Source of the DNA: DASVEG01 sp035540495 | GTDB taxonomy: Bacteria; Actinomycetota; Acidimicrobiia; Acidimicrobiales; CADCTF01 | Assembly: GCA_035540495.1 (NCBI GenBank) | Contig: DATLGL010000037.1 | Location: 1 to 33,857 of the forward strand | DNA length: 33,857 nt | Direction of reading: 5' to 3' | Part shown: positions 24,387 to 32,080 of the stretch, piece after piece | Layout of the letters: every line of letters starts with the position of its first letter | Position numbering within the stretch: the first letter of the stretch is position 1 | Program-made: the position numbers and the translations under genes | The notes under the pieces: model-generated | Database searches by the model: none | Told to the model about the DNA's origin: nothing | The model's input: the letters and a program-made list of their open reading frames with translations, nothing else

Positions 24387-25608
24387 TCAGGCGGCAGGTG
24401 CCGGTGGCCTCGGCACACCGCGGACGCGGACGACCTCTCCCAGCAGCCGGCGATGGCCGCTGTGCTCCAGCAGACGGTGCAGGATCCGCGCTTCGCGCTT
24501 CGCCGCCTCATCATCCCCAGCGGCGGCGAACGTCCGCATCAAGAAGAGGCGACCTTCCACGACGAGGTCAGCGCGGTGGTGCCGTTCGAGGACACGCCTG
24601 CCCCGCCGCAACGTCCGAACTCCGGCAGCGACGTCGCCGAGGCGCACCAACGCGAAGCCCTTCCGCATCTCTGCCTCGGCCGCGGTCTCGTTGTCAGCAC
24701 AGGCGCGCGCGACGGTCATCGCATCGTCGAACAGCTGCCGGGCTGCGGCGGGCTCGGCCTCGAGGAGCAGGCGGCCGCGAAGGATGTCGACCTTCGCGAC
24801 GTCGACGAGATCGCCTTCCGCCTTGCGGTCAGCACGGAGCTCCTCCAGCGCGGCCGCCACTGCTGCGCCGCGTGTGACGTCGCCGTCGGCGACCATCAGC
24901 TCGGCGAGCGCCAGGTCGCAGGTCGCCACCGAGACCTCGTCGTCGGGCATCGAGCACCGCACGGGCACGGCGCCACGCCGTCACCGCCCGCTCGTGGCGG
25001 CCGAGCGCAGCGAGCGCCCGCGCGACGGCGACATGGCCCTCGGCCACGAGCCGAACCGGCGCGCCAGCCTCGAGTAGCGGGACCGCCTTCGTCGCGGCCT
25101 CGAGGGCGGCACGGAACCGGAAGCGCTTCCAGGCGATCCGGCTCCGACCAAGCAGCGCCTCGCCCTGGAGGCCCGGACTCCCGAGGCGCTGGAACTCCTC
25201 GTCTGCCGCCCGCAGCTGCGTCCGAGCGTCGACCAGCCTGTCCGCCTCCTCGTGAAGCGCGGCCAGGTGCATCCGGCACATCGCCGCCGCGACCGCCCAT
25301 TCACCGCCGGTCATGTGTCCGGCGATTGCGTCCTCGTGACGTGCAACCGCCTCGTCGAACCGGCCCATCCGGTGCAGCGCCACGGCGGCGTTGTGGTCGC
25401 AGTGGGCGGCCTCGTCGATGTCGCCCGCAGCGAGGAAGAGCTCCTTGGCTGCGTCGGCCGCGGCCAGTGCGTGGTCTACATCGCCGCTGTGGAAGAAGTA
25501 CTCCCCGAGGTGGCAGAGGGCATGGGCGCGACCGGCGCCCTCCTGCTCGGCCACGTCTTCCCAGAGGGCCGCCAGTACGTGGTCTGCGTGGTGTGAGTGG
25601 TCGTTCAT
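24387..25608 (-). pseudogene. TPR protein split by a single-base frameshift
   Basis: Two overlapping frames together make one tetratricopeptide-repeat protein of 406 residues. The first, from ATG 25608, holds several TPR units (AHALCHLGEYFFHSGDVDHALAAA; AAVALHRMGRFDEAVARHEDAI; VAVARALAALGRHERAVTAWRRAR), then turns into Arg-rich nonsense. The second carries on with matching repeats (CDLALAELMVADGDVTRG; AEMRKGFALVRLGDVAAGVRTLRRGR) to its stop at 24387. Removing one C from the CCC opposite 24945-24947 restores VLDADDEVSVATCDLALAE and makes the total length an exact multiple of three. Either a real lesion, programmed slippage or a sequencing error. TPR arrays bind partner proteins. The GTCCCA-N6-TGGTTC motif precedes the start. 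Confidence 0.75.
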
Positions 25609-25621
25609 CGCTACTCAGAGG

Positions 25622-25639
25622 GAACCACAGGGGTGGGAC
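25622..25639 (-). promoter_or_regulatory. GTCCCA-N6-TGGTTC motif upstream of the TPR gene
   Basis: Second copy of the motif, with a 6-base gap, ending 13 bases before ATG 25608. The match extends to GTGGTTCCCT, shared with the copy at 26883-26900. Confidence 0.6.
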
Positions 25640-25677
25640 GCGAAACCCGCCCGGAGGGACGCATGCGGCTCGGATGG

Positions 25678-26166
25678 TTACAGCGGCGCCGGCTCCACGT
25701 CGAACGGCTCGACCAGCACCCGCACTTCGTCGTTGTCGTCGAAGCCGTAGACATCGACGAGCGTCGCGACAACGTGGACCACCGCCTGCTCCAGGTCGGC
25801 CGCGTTCCACGATCGGTGGTAGTTCTCCATCCCGGGCTCGTCGAGCGGGTCATCCCAACCCAAGCGGTGGAGCGCGTCGACCTGCTTGTCGGTGATGGTG
25901 AACCCCGGGAGGTAGAACTCGCTGGACACCTCGGTCCACACCATGTTGTTGTCGTCGGGGCCGAGGTGGGCGAACGCCGGCGTCCGCTCGCTGGCGAGGT
26001 CGATGGTGGCCCACCACAACCCCTCCTCCGAGCACCTCGTGAGGAGACGGGTGAGGGCGCCGGCGAAGGCTTCCCATCCGCCGCCGGCACGGACCGTCAC
26101 CACGTATTCGCGGGCGGCCCTGATGGGCGGGCGGTCGATGTCGAAGAGCTGATCGAACGTCGTCAT
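25678..26166 (-). CDS. TY-Chap-like small protein, copy 2
   Basis: A 162-residue paralogue of the protein at 2436-2915, with the same landmarks: FDQLFDIDRPPI, GLWWATIDL, AFAHLGPDDNN, VWTEVSSE, PGFTITDKQVDALHRLGWDDP and ENYHRSWN. The conserved Trp-rich strand and LGW..P....N pattern again recall the TY-Chap/YbjN group, not certain. Here it follows the HD gene with a TGA-C-ATG junction, so the two are translated together. The TPR gene follows 69 bases downstream. Pairing with an HD protein suggests it binds or chaperones a partner in the same pathway. Confidence 0.75.
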   Translation of the reverse strand: MTTFDQLFDIDRPPIRAAREYVVTVRAGGGWEAFAGALTRLLTRCSEEGLWWATIDLASERTPAFAHLGPDDNNMVWTEVSSEFYLPGFTITDKQVDALHRLGWDDPLDEPGMENYHRSWNAADLEQAVVHVVATLVDVYGFDDNDEVRVLVEPFDVEPAPL

Positions 26167-26167
26167 G

Positions 26168-26836
26168 TCACGTCTCGTGATCACGGCCGCTGCGGGCGAG
26201 ACGAGCGGCAGCGTCGGCGGCCTTCGCTGCCGCTGAGCGTTCCTCGTGGGGTTGCACCCCCGCTTCGGCGACGAGTGCCTCGACCGTGCGGCGGATCTCT
26301 GCGACCAGCGAGCGCGGGAGGTCGGCCGCCTCGTACAGGTCTGCGAGGCCGCGGTAGTACCACAGGGTGCCCTCACGGCCGGCGTTGAAGCGGGCCCAGA
26401 TGACGTCGCCGCGCTCGCGGAGGTCGTGGAGGATCGAGCGTGCGTTGTGGAGCTTGTCGGCCGCAGCGACGAGGAGCGACCTCGGCGGTACGTGGCGCGC
26501 ATGGTCGAGGTAGCGCACCTTCCGGATCCACCAGTCCTCCTTCTTCTCCCCTTCGGCGAGGAGGCTGTCGGAGCAGTGAGCGACTATCTCCGCAACGCCA
26601 GCACCAAATGTGGCGGCGATGTCTGCAAGCCGGGGCTCGCCGCCGTGGTCCTCCGCGGTGTCGTGCAGGAGCGAGGCGATCGCCTGGTCTTCGTCGCCGC
26701 CGTGCTCGAGCACGATGCTCGACACCGCCAGCAGGTGCGCGATGTAGGGAACCGTCGTTCCCTTGCGCACGTCGGCTGCGTGCACGTCCCTGGCGTACGT
26801 GATCGCATGGTCGAACCGGTTGGTGAGGTGCGTCAT
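26168..26836 (-). CDS. HD-domain hydrolase resembling small alarmone hydrolases
   Basis: A 222-residue HD phosphohydrolase. The arrangement follows the hydrolase domain of RelA/SpoT and MESH1-type small (p)ppGpp hydrolases: RKGTTVPYIAHLL (H34), LLHDTAEDHGG (H58, D59, E62, D63), the ATFGAGVAEIVAHCSDS helix, and ADKLHNARSIL (D127, N131). All expected metal and nucleotide-site residues are visible. About 50 extra C-terminal residues (EERSAAAKAADAAARLARS) are Ala-rich. I chose ATG 26836 because AGGAGG stands three bases before it. Substrate could be (p)ppGpp or another nucleotide; family resemblance only. Co-translated with the TY-Chap-like gene, and preceded by a GTCCCA-N6-TGGTTC motif. Confidence 0.85.
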   Translation of the reverse strand: MTHLTNRFDHAITYARDVHAADVRKGTTVPYIAHLLAVSSIVLEHGGDEDQAIASLLHDTAEDHGGEPRLADIAATFGAGVAEIVAHCSDSLLAEGEKKEDWWIRKVRYLDHARHVPPRSLLVAAADKLHNARSILHDLRERGDVIWARFNAGREGTLWYYRGLADLYEAADLPRSLVAEIRRTVEALVAEAGVQPHEERSAAAKAADAAARLARSGRDHET

Positions 26837-26882
26837 CGTCCTCCTGACGGCCGTGCGTGTGACCCCTTCTCTCACCTCTAGG

Positions 26883-26900
26883 GAACCACGACCCTGGGAC
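26883..26900 (-). promoter_or_regulatory. GTCCCA-N6-TGGTTC motif upstream of the HD gene
   Basis: Third copy with the same 6-base gap, 46 bases before ATG 26836. The rest of 26837-27120 between this gene and the thermonuclease shows no convincing gene; it must hold the divergent promoters. Confidence 0.6.
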
Positions 26901-27120
26901 AGTGGAGCTGCCCTTCTCTCCTTCCCGGCGGCATCGTGCGAACGGTCGGCGGACGGGATGTACGGATTCGACGCGGCTCGCCCGCTAGCGCTGGTGGGCC
27001 AGGAATGTCTCCCCGAATCCCCGGCGCTCTCATACGAGCACGGTGTTCACCGCTCTCGGAGCATGTTGGCGGTGCCGATGTAGACGACATGGCGGCTGCG
27101 CAGTGCGGGAACGAGCGTCG

Positions 27121-28017
27121 GTGAGCCGGCGAGGTCGACTGATCGGTGCCGCCGCGCTCGTCGTGGTCGTGGGCGCGGCTGTGGCGAACGGAGACGGCTC
27201 GTCCGACGACAGCCACGATGGCCGAGTGGCGACGGGAGGGGAGCCGACCACCGCAACGGCTGCCGTCGACGTCTCCGAGGCGACGTCGAGGGGCGCGGAG
27301 ACGACGTCACCGCCATCCGAGACGGCGACGGCTCCGCCCTCGACACCGGTGCCGCCGGCGACAGCGGTGCCGTCCACGACCACCCGCGTCTCGGGAGCGC
27401 TCGCGGTGCGCTCGATCACCGACGGTGACACTTTCGTGCTGAGCGACGGCCGCCGCGTGCGCCTTGCGCAGGTCGACGCACCGGAGACCAACGAGTGCTT
27501 CGGCGCGGAGTCGACCGCCGCGCTTCGGTCGATGATCGACGGCCAGCAGGTGACGCTGCGCCGGCCGCCGACCGGTCCGGAGAAGGACCGTTACGGGCGC
27601 ACCCTCGCTGATGTCGAGGTCGGTGGCAGGAGCGTGAACGAGATGCTCGTCTCGTCCGGCGCGGCCGAGTGGTACGAGGAGTTCGCCAGCGAGGATGCCG
27701 ATCTCGCCCGACGGCTCCAGGCCGCCGAGCGCTCCGCTCGCGCCGCCGGACTCGGGCTGTGGTCCGCGTGCAAGACCACCTCGATGGCTCCCGCTCCGTC
27801 CGCCCAACCGCTCGTGTCGCCGCCAGCGTCATCAGCGCCCTCTCCGGCGCCGGCTGGCAACTGCCATCCCGCCTATCCCGACGACTGCATCCCCCCGGCG
27901 CCACCCGACCTCGACTGTGGGGACATCCGCCGCGCCGTCCGCGTCGATCGCACCCACGGCGACCCGCACGGCTTCGATGCCAATGCCGACGGGTGGGGCT
28001 GCGAGTCGTACGGCTGA
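27121..28017 (+). CDS. Secreted or anchored thermonuclease (SNase) with excalibur-like tail
   Basis: Calcium-dependent DNA/RNA nuclease, exported. From GTG 27121 it has 298 residues: a signal peptide or anchor (RRGRLIGAAALVVVVGAAV), a Ser/Thr/Pro-rich linker to about residue 90, then a staphylococcal-nuclease domain (about 93-217). All catalytic-site residues are present: D101 in ITDGDTF, R112-R114, D119 and E122 in QVDAPETN, and R160 in DRYGR. After a Pro-rich linker, residues about 248-298 form a Cys-containing DANADGWGCE domain like excalibur (Ca-binding) tails found with secreted nucleases. GTG 27103 is an alternative start. It is divergent from the HD operon. Confidence 0.92.
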   Translation: MSRRGRLIGAAALVVVVGAAVANGDGSSDDSHDGRVATGGEPTTATAAVDVSEATSRGAETTSPPSETATAPPSTPVPPATAVPSTTTRVSGALAVRSITDGDTFVLSDGRRVRLAQVDAPETNECFGAESTAALRSMIDGQQVTLRRPPTGPEKDRYGRTLADVEVGGRSVNEMLVSSGAAEWYEEFASEDADLARRLQAAERSARAAGLGLWSACKTTSMAPAPSAQPLVSPPASSAPSPAPAGNCHPAYPDDCIPPAPPDLDCGDIRRAVRVDRTHGDPHGFDANADGWGCESYG

Positions 28018-28081
28018 TCCTGGTCTCCGGCGTTGGCACGTGACCTGCCACCCGTCGCTGTCACAGCAAGACAGGCGAGAC

Positions 28082-28186
28082 GTGAACCGAGCCGGCCTCG
28101 GACGGCGGGAGGTGAACGTCGTCGAGGTGCGGGTTACGGCACTCGCCTCGATGAAGCTCGTCTCCGCGGAACCGGCCGACAGCTGA
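28082..28186 (+). pseudogene. Truncated duplicate of the PemK-like gene's 5' end
   Basis: A 34-codon frame whose middle (GRREVNVVEVRVTALASMK) matches the start of the PemK/MazF-like frame at 29044 (GRREVNVVELRVSALASVK). Base differences over this stretch are silent or conservative (V/L, T/S, M/V), so both copies seem to have evolved as coding sequence in this frame. The copy then ends at TGA 28184-28186 before any toxin domain. Confidence 0.5.
28101..28176. repeat. Imperfect direct repeat, copy 1, left of VapBC
   Basis: About 87 percent identical to 29090-29164. It begins GACGGCGGGAGGTGAACGTC and ends CTCCGCGGAACCGGC. Its twin lies about 990 bp away, on the other side of vapBC. Confidence 0.8.
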
Positions 28187-28196
28187 CCCGCGGCCG

Positions 28197-28586
28197 TCAG
28201 ACCATTTCGATCCGACAGGTCGCGCGCTGCGACAACGCGAGTCGTCGGTCCCGGGTGAGCAACGTCGCACCCAGCGCCTCGGCGAGAGCGACGTACAGAG
28301 CGTCGTATCCGCGCACGTTCTCACGGAGCTCCCACGCCCGCTGGAGGAGGGGGCGGTGCGACCACCGCTCTCCAGGCCACGCTCGGAGGTCTTCGATCGC
28401 CTGACCGGCCGCAGTGTCGTCGAGGTGTCCTCGGCGATGCGCGGTCTGCACCACAGAGAGGACCTCCGCGTCGACCAAGTGCGGTGCCGAGTGATCGGTG
28501 TCTGCCGCGAGGCGGTCGCGGAGCTGTTCCGAGTCGGGCGTATCGGCGACGACCTCGAACAGAACGCTCGCGTCAACGACCAGCAT
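28197..28586 (-). CDS. vapC: VapC-type PIN-domain ribonuclease toxin
   Basis: A 129-residue PIN-domain toxin that cuts RNA when freed from its antitoxin. The four acidic residues are in place: D5 in MLVVDAS, E41 in HLVDAEVL, D95 in VRGYDALYVALAE and D113 in LLTRDRRL. ATG 28586 gives a canonical N-terminus and overlaps the 3' end of the antitoxin gene by 14 bases, so the pair is co-translated. VapB-VapC order on the minus strand. The unit is bracketed by the 75-bp direct repeats. Confidence 0.93.
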   Translation of the reverse strand: MLVVDASVLFEVVADTPDSEQLRDRLAADTDHSAPHLVDAEVLSVVQTAHRRGHLDDTAAGQAIEDLRAWPGERWSHRPLLQRAWELRENVRGYDALYVALAEALGATLLTRDRRLALSQRATCRIEMV

Positions 28587-28818
28587 CGGGCCACTCGCCC
28601 CGCAGCTCGTCGAGGGCCTCTTGGACCTCTGCTGCGGTGATCTTCGACGGGCGCCGGCGCGTGCGCGCGAGCCACTCCTCGACGGAGGGTCGACCTGCCA
28701 CTCGCACCGCCTCTCGCCGAAGGAGATCGGGCACCGTGATTCCAGCCTCACCAGCCCGCCTCACGAGCGCGGCGTAGACCTCGTCGTCGATGTCGCGGAT
28801 CTGCACCGTTTTAGGCAT
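28573..28818 (-). CDS. vapB: VapB/FitA-type ribbon-helix-helix antitoxin
   Basis: An 81-residue antitoxin. The N-terminal ribbon-helix-helix (KTVQIRDIDDEVYAALVRRAGEAGITVPDLLRRE, residues 3-36) is the FitA/Arc type that binds inverted-repeat operators. The C-terminal arm (SVEEWLARTRRRPSKITAAEVQEAL) should wrap and block the toxin. The promoter just upstream has an inverted repeat over its -10 element, as expected for autoregulation by the VapBC complex. Confidence 0.92.
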   Translation of the reverse strand: MPKTVQIRDIDDEVYAALVRRAGEAGITVPDLLRREAVRVAGRPSVEEWLARTRRRPSKITAAEVQEALDELRGEWPDAGR

Positions 28819-28821
28819 AGA

Positions 28822-28853
28822 CGCATGATTACATGCGCGGATGCATGAGACAA
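28822..28853 (-). promoter_or_regulatory. vapBC promoter and operator
   Basis: On the minus strand, TTGTCT (28848-28853) as -35, a 16-base gap, and TAATCA (28826-28831) as -10. Seven bases separate the -10 from ATG 28818, which fits a leaderless transcript. A perfect palindrome CGCATG-N4-CATGCG (28822-28837) covers the -10. A second, overlapping pair, CATGC/GCATG at 28832-28836 and 28843-28847, extends it. These are probable VapBC binding sites. Confidence 0.6.
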
Positions 28854-28970
28854 GCTCATAGATCGACGTCGCGCTGATCGACTCCGGCTGTCGCTGTCAC
28901 AGCGGGCCGTTACCCCTCGGGCACGGTCGGCGGCGCGTCGGCTGCGTCGGCGGACGTAACCGGCGCGCCG

Positions 28971-29003
28971 CCTCCTGATTCCTGTCACACAGGAGGAGTA
29001 CGA
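28971..29003. other. Nested inverted repeats before the PemK-like gene
   Basis: CCTCCTG pairs with CAGGAGG, and inside them CCTGT-CAC-ACAGG can form an alternative hairpin. The right arm contains AGGAGG, a strong ribosome-site sequence, but no start codon follows at useful distance. It could be an operator or RNA switch for the downstream gene. The rest of 28860-29043 shows nothing I recognise. Confidence 0.35.
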
Positions 29004-29043
29004 CTGACGTAGGAACGGCGACACCTGGAACGGGGGTTCTTCG

Positions 29044-29487
29044 ATGAGGCGGAGCGGGGACAAGCGACACGGCGGCCGAGCGGCCCGCGGACGGCGGGAG
29101 GTGAACGTCGTCGAGTTGCGGGTGTCAGCGCTCGCCTCGGTGAAGCCGGCTCCGCGGAACCGGCTGACGTTCGGGGCGGTGATCTGGGCCCACATCCCGT
29201 TCGCCGAGGTCGACGCGGAGAAGACGCGCCCGGCCGTCGTGGTGGAGCTCGACGGGTCGTCGGTAACGGTGCTGCCTGCGACGAGCGCCGCCAGCCGGTT
29301 GCGGTTCCCGAACCGTCACGTGGAGATCGACGACCTGGCGTCCGCTGGTCTCCGCCGGCCCACGGGCATCCGGCTCCGCACGGTGCGCATCGACTTGATC
29401 GAGATCATCGACGTCGTCGGAACGCTGGCAGCCGTCGATGCCGCCCGCCTCGAGGAGCGCGTGCGTCCGGCCGTCAAAGCCGCCTGA
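29044..29487 (+). CDS. PemK/MazF-like toxin-family protein
   Basis: A 147-residue frame whose residues about 42-145 have the MazF/PemK layout: LTFGAVIWAHIPFAE, then EKTRPAVVVELDGSSVTVLPATSA, strands around GIRLRTVRIDLIEIIDVVG, and a final helix LEERVRPAV. MazF-type proteins are ribosome-independent RNases. The K-x-RP-V block and strand order support the family; the true start is unclear, since MazF normally begins right at the G-x-(V/I)-W strand. Here 40 residues precede it, part of which match the repeat at 28101-28176. GTG 29101 is another start. No antitoxin is seen adjacent on the same strand, so it may be an orphan or may rely on another partner. Confidence 0.7.
   Translation: MRRSGDKRHGGRAARGRREVNVVELRVSALASVKPAPRNRLTFGAVIWAHIPFAEVDAEKTRPAVVVELDGSSVTVLPATSAASRLRFPNRHVEIDDLASAGLRRPTGIRLRTVRIDLIEIIDVVGTLAAVDAARLEERVRPAVKAA
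29090..29164. repeat. Imperfect direct repeat, copy 2, inside the PemK-like gene
   Basis: Twin of 28101-28176. It lies in the 5' coding part of the PemK-like frame and ends, like its twin, in CTCCGCGGAACCGGC, a partial form of the GGTTCCGCGGAACC palindrome. Confidence 0.8.
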
Positions 29488-29533
29488 GCGCGACGACGCG
29501 GCACCAGCGGTTCGGTTGAGTTCGGAGGCGGGG

Positions 29534-32080
29534 TCAGGAGCGTCGACGCGGGTGGTGCTCCCGCCGGCGTGACTGCGCACGCAGCCGCGCATCGATTCGC
29601 TGTCGCTCGTGTTCCCAGTCGACGGGCAGCGCGTCGAGCGCAGCTGCGTACGCGTCGGGATCGGGGGCGGTGCCGTCCTTGATCGCGGCGTACGCGTGGT
29701 CGCTGACGACCCGGCTGAGCATGTGCATCACGTCGTGCAGTTCGAAGCCGTCGTCGAGAAGCCGGAGGGCGGTCGCGTACGCCTCGGGCGGCGTGTCGTC
29801 GAGGATCTGGCGGGCAGCGATGGTGTGCATGGCGACGTGGAGGCGCGGGCTCATCGTCTCGCCGGCGATCTCGACCTCGGCACCGGTTTCGATCTCCGAT
29901 TCGTACTCGGGGTGGGCGGCGGCGATCAGTGCGTAGAGATCGTCGTCAGACAACGGTTCGTCGGCCTCCCACGGATCGCGGCCGATGATCTTCGTCTCGT
30001 CGACGACGCCGTCGACGTCGTCGAGGAGCGCGAGCACGAGCTCGAGCCGGTCGAGGTAGTCCTCCTCCGCCACCTCGATGGTCGCGTCGAGCTCGTCGAG
30101 GTCGTCGAGATCGAGGTCGCCGTAGCGCTCCTCGATCCCGCCGGCGAGCTCGAGGAGCTGGTCACGCACGAGCAGACGCGCCAGCCCGACCGCATCCGGC
30201 GAGTCGGCGGACAGGATGGCCGCCACCTCGTCCACCTGGTCCGACCTGACCTCGATGGGCATGCCGGCAAGCCGAGGCCTCGTGCCGTCGCTCAGCACGA
30301 GCATGATCGCCGTCTCGCCGTTGCGGGGACGGTCCGGCCCGTACAGCGTGGGCACGTCGATCCGCTCGCCGGTCACCAGATCCACGACGGGCACGAGGGC
30401 GTCGAGATCCTTCGGAAGGTCATCGTCGCTGGTCTCGTCGAAGCGGAGGAGGCGATGACGAACGGGCAGCCACGAGCGAACCAGCTCGCGCTCGTCGTCG
30501 GAGAACAGCGGACCCCGCTCCACTGCGTAGCGCTCGAGCCCGCCGCCCTCGGCGAGGTAGAGCCACACCATCGTCGGATGCTGCGTTCCCACGAAGAGCA
30601 CCGACGGCGAGATCTCGTCGTCGTGTCCATGGTCGTCGGCTCCGGCCGCCGCGAACACGTCGCGCACGAAGTCGAGGAGGTGGTGGCGCTGCGCAGGACG
30701 CTGCACGAACATCGCGGCCCGCACGAGCCGCCAGCTGAACCGGTCGTCGAGCGCGTGGCCGTTGTGGCGTGCGCAGCACTGCTTGTGCTTGCGTCCCGAA
30801 CCGCAGGGGCACGGATCGTTCCGACCCGCCGACATCGGCCCGGGCGATGCGTACCACCCGAGGGTCTCGACCTCTTCCCTCGGAGCAGACGCACCCAGTT
30901 GGTGGAGGAGCGTGAGGGCGCGAGAAGCATCGCCTCGCTCGGCCGCGATCCACTGGGCGTCTTCGATCGCTGCCGCGAACTCCGGGTCGACGCGTAGGGC
31001 TTCGCGGACGGCGGCATCGTGCCCGGTCGCGTCGCCCGCCTCTTCGGCGAGCACGCCGCGCAGCATGTGGACCGCTGGCGGCAGGCGCCGGCCCGTGGCG
31101 ATGGCAGCCTCGACGAACACCGAGCGGTCGAGGAACTCCGGCAGGCGCGCCGACAGCCCGTTGAACCAGGCCAGGAAGAGCCCGTTGAGGCGGCGGTCGG
31201 TGCCGAGGGCGTCGAGGATCTCGTTCACCGCGCGGGGGATGTCGCTGTCGTTGCGGGTGGTGTCGCGGGGCGACGGCGCGGCACGGTAGATCGCCGACTG
31301 GATGCGCTGGAAACGCTCTGCCTGATCCTGGTCGAGGCCGTACTCGCGTGCGGTGACGGCGACGCTGTCGGACTTCCGTCGTTCTGCGAGCGCGCCCCAG
31401 TCGAAGCCGACCGGCGCGACCTCTTCGCCTCTGCGCTCGTAGCCGGCGGCGAGTAGGAGCCCGCCGATGGGTGCTTGTGGCGTGGTGAATGCGTGGTGAT
31501 CTTCTGCCAGCAGGGTGCCGACGAGGTTGAGCAGCATGGTCGATCCGCCGCCACCCGACATGCGGACTGCCGCATCGCTGCAAGCGGTGACCAGAGACGT
31601 AGCGGGCTCGGGCGCATCGTGTGAGGAGGAGATCGACAGACGTCCGTCGTCGATCCACCGCACGGCGATCGTCGTGCCCGCCGGCCACGGCAGCCGTTCG
31701 TCGTGGGCGCGGAGGACGCTCCCGGTCTCGGGCTCGAAGTCGTCGTAGAAGTTGGTGTCGCCGGCCTCGAACGTGCGGGCCTCGTCGAGGGTCAAGGGCG
31801 CGAGGTCAGGGTTGACCGCCAGGTAGCCGCCGGCGGCTTCGTCGGCGGTCACGACGTGGGTGAACATGCGGGAGCGCAGGAGGGGGCCCGGGAGGGTGAG
31901 ATGGTCACCGAAGTGCCAGTAGCCCCGTTCGGTCATCTCCAGGATGAAGTCGTCTCGATCGTCCGGATCGCCTGCGTCGAGGTCGTGGCCGAGGCGGCGC
32001 AGTTCTGAGAGGAGATCGTCGACGGCGAGCGTCTGTTGCGCGAGGAGTTCCTCCGCTGCGGAGATCAGTGCCTTGTCCAC
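29534..32080 (-). CDS. Large SEC-C motif protein with DUF1841-like C-terminus
   Basis: An 848-residue soluble protein. Around residues 421-440 is a SEC-C zinc motif (GRNDPCPCGSGRKHKQCC; C424, C426 and the Cys pair near 435), the element SecA uses to bind SecB or ribosomes. The stretch before it is helical and TPR-like (LRGVLAEEAGDATGHDAAVREALRVDPEFAAAIEDA). Residues near 740-810 (SPRLHVAMHTIAARQILDD, then GFELHDVMHMLSRVVSDHAYAAI) resemble DUF1841. The middle contains an acidic DLDLDDLDELDATIEVAEEDYL run. Function unknown; a protein-handling or ribosome-linked role is a guess from the zinc motif. The GTG start has TAACGT six bases upstream, which could be a leaderless -10. It converges with the PemK-like gene 46 bases away. 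Confidence 0.88.
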   Translation of the reverse strand: MDKALISAAEELLAQQTLAVDDLLSELRRLGHDLDAGDPDDRDDFILEMTERGYWHFGDHLTLPGPLLRSRMFTHVVTADEAAGGYLAVNPDLAPLTLDEARTFEAGDTNFYDDFEPETGSVLRAHDERLPWPAGTTIAVRWIDDGRLSISSSHDAPEPATSLVTACSDAAVRMSGGGGSTMLLNLVGTLLAEDHHAFTTPQAPIGGLLLAAGYERRGEEVAPVGFDWGALAERRKSDSVAVTAREYGLDQDQAERFQRIQSAIYRAAPSPRDTTRNDSDIPRAVNEILDALGTDRRLNGLFLAWFNGLSARLPEFLDRSVFVEAAIATGRRLPPAVHMLRGVLAEEAGDATGHDAAVREALRVDPEFAAAIEDAQWIAAERGDASRALTLLHQLGASAPREEVETLGWYASPGPMSAGRNDPCPCGSGRKHKQCCARHNGHALDDRFSWRLVRAAMFVQRPAQRHHLLDFVRDVFAAAGADDHGHDDEISPSVLFVGTQHPTMVWLYLAEGGGLERYAVERGPLFSDDERELVRSWLPVRHRLLRFDETSDDDLPKDLDALVPVVDLVTGERIDVPTLYGPDRPRNGETAIMLVLSDGTRPRLAGMPIEVRSDQVDEVAAILSADSPDAVGLARLLVRDQLLELAGGIEERYGDLDLDDLDELDATIEVAEEDYLDRLELVLALLDDVDGVVDETKIIGRDPWEADEPLSDDDLYALIAAAHPEYESEIETGAEVEIAGETMSPRLHVAMHTIAARQILDDTPPEAYATALRLLDDGFELHDVMHMLSRVVSDHAYAAIKDGTAPDPDAYAAALDALPVDWEHERQRIDARLRAQSRRREHHPRRRS

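Noticed and set aside
28082..28186. Independent 34-residue gene
   Set aside because: Better explained as the truncated twin of the PemK-like 5' end; no ribosome site.
29609..30997. 462-codon open frame on the + strand opposite the SEC-C gene
   Set aside because: The minus-strand product has a clear SEC-C motif and DUF1841-like end; the + strand product has no features.
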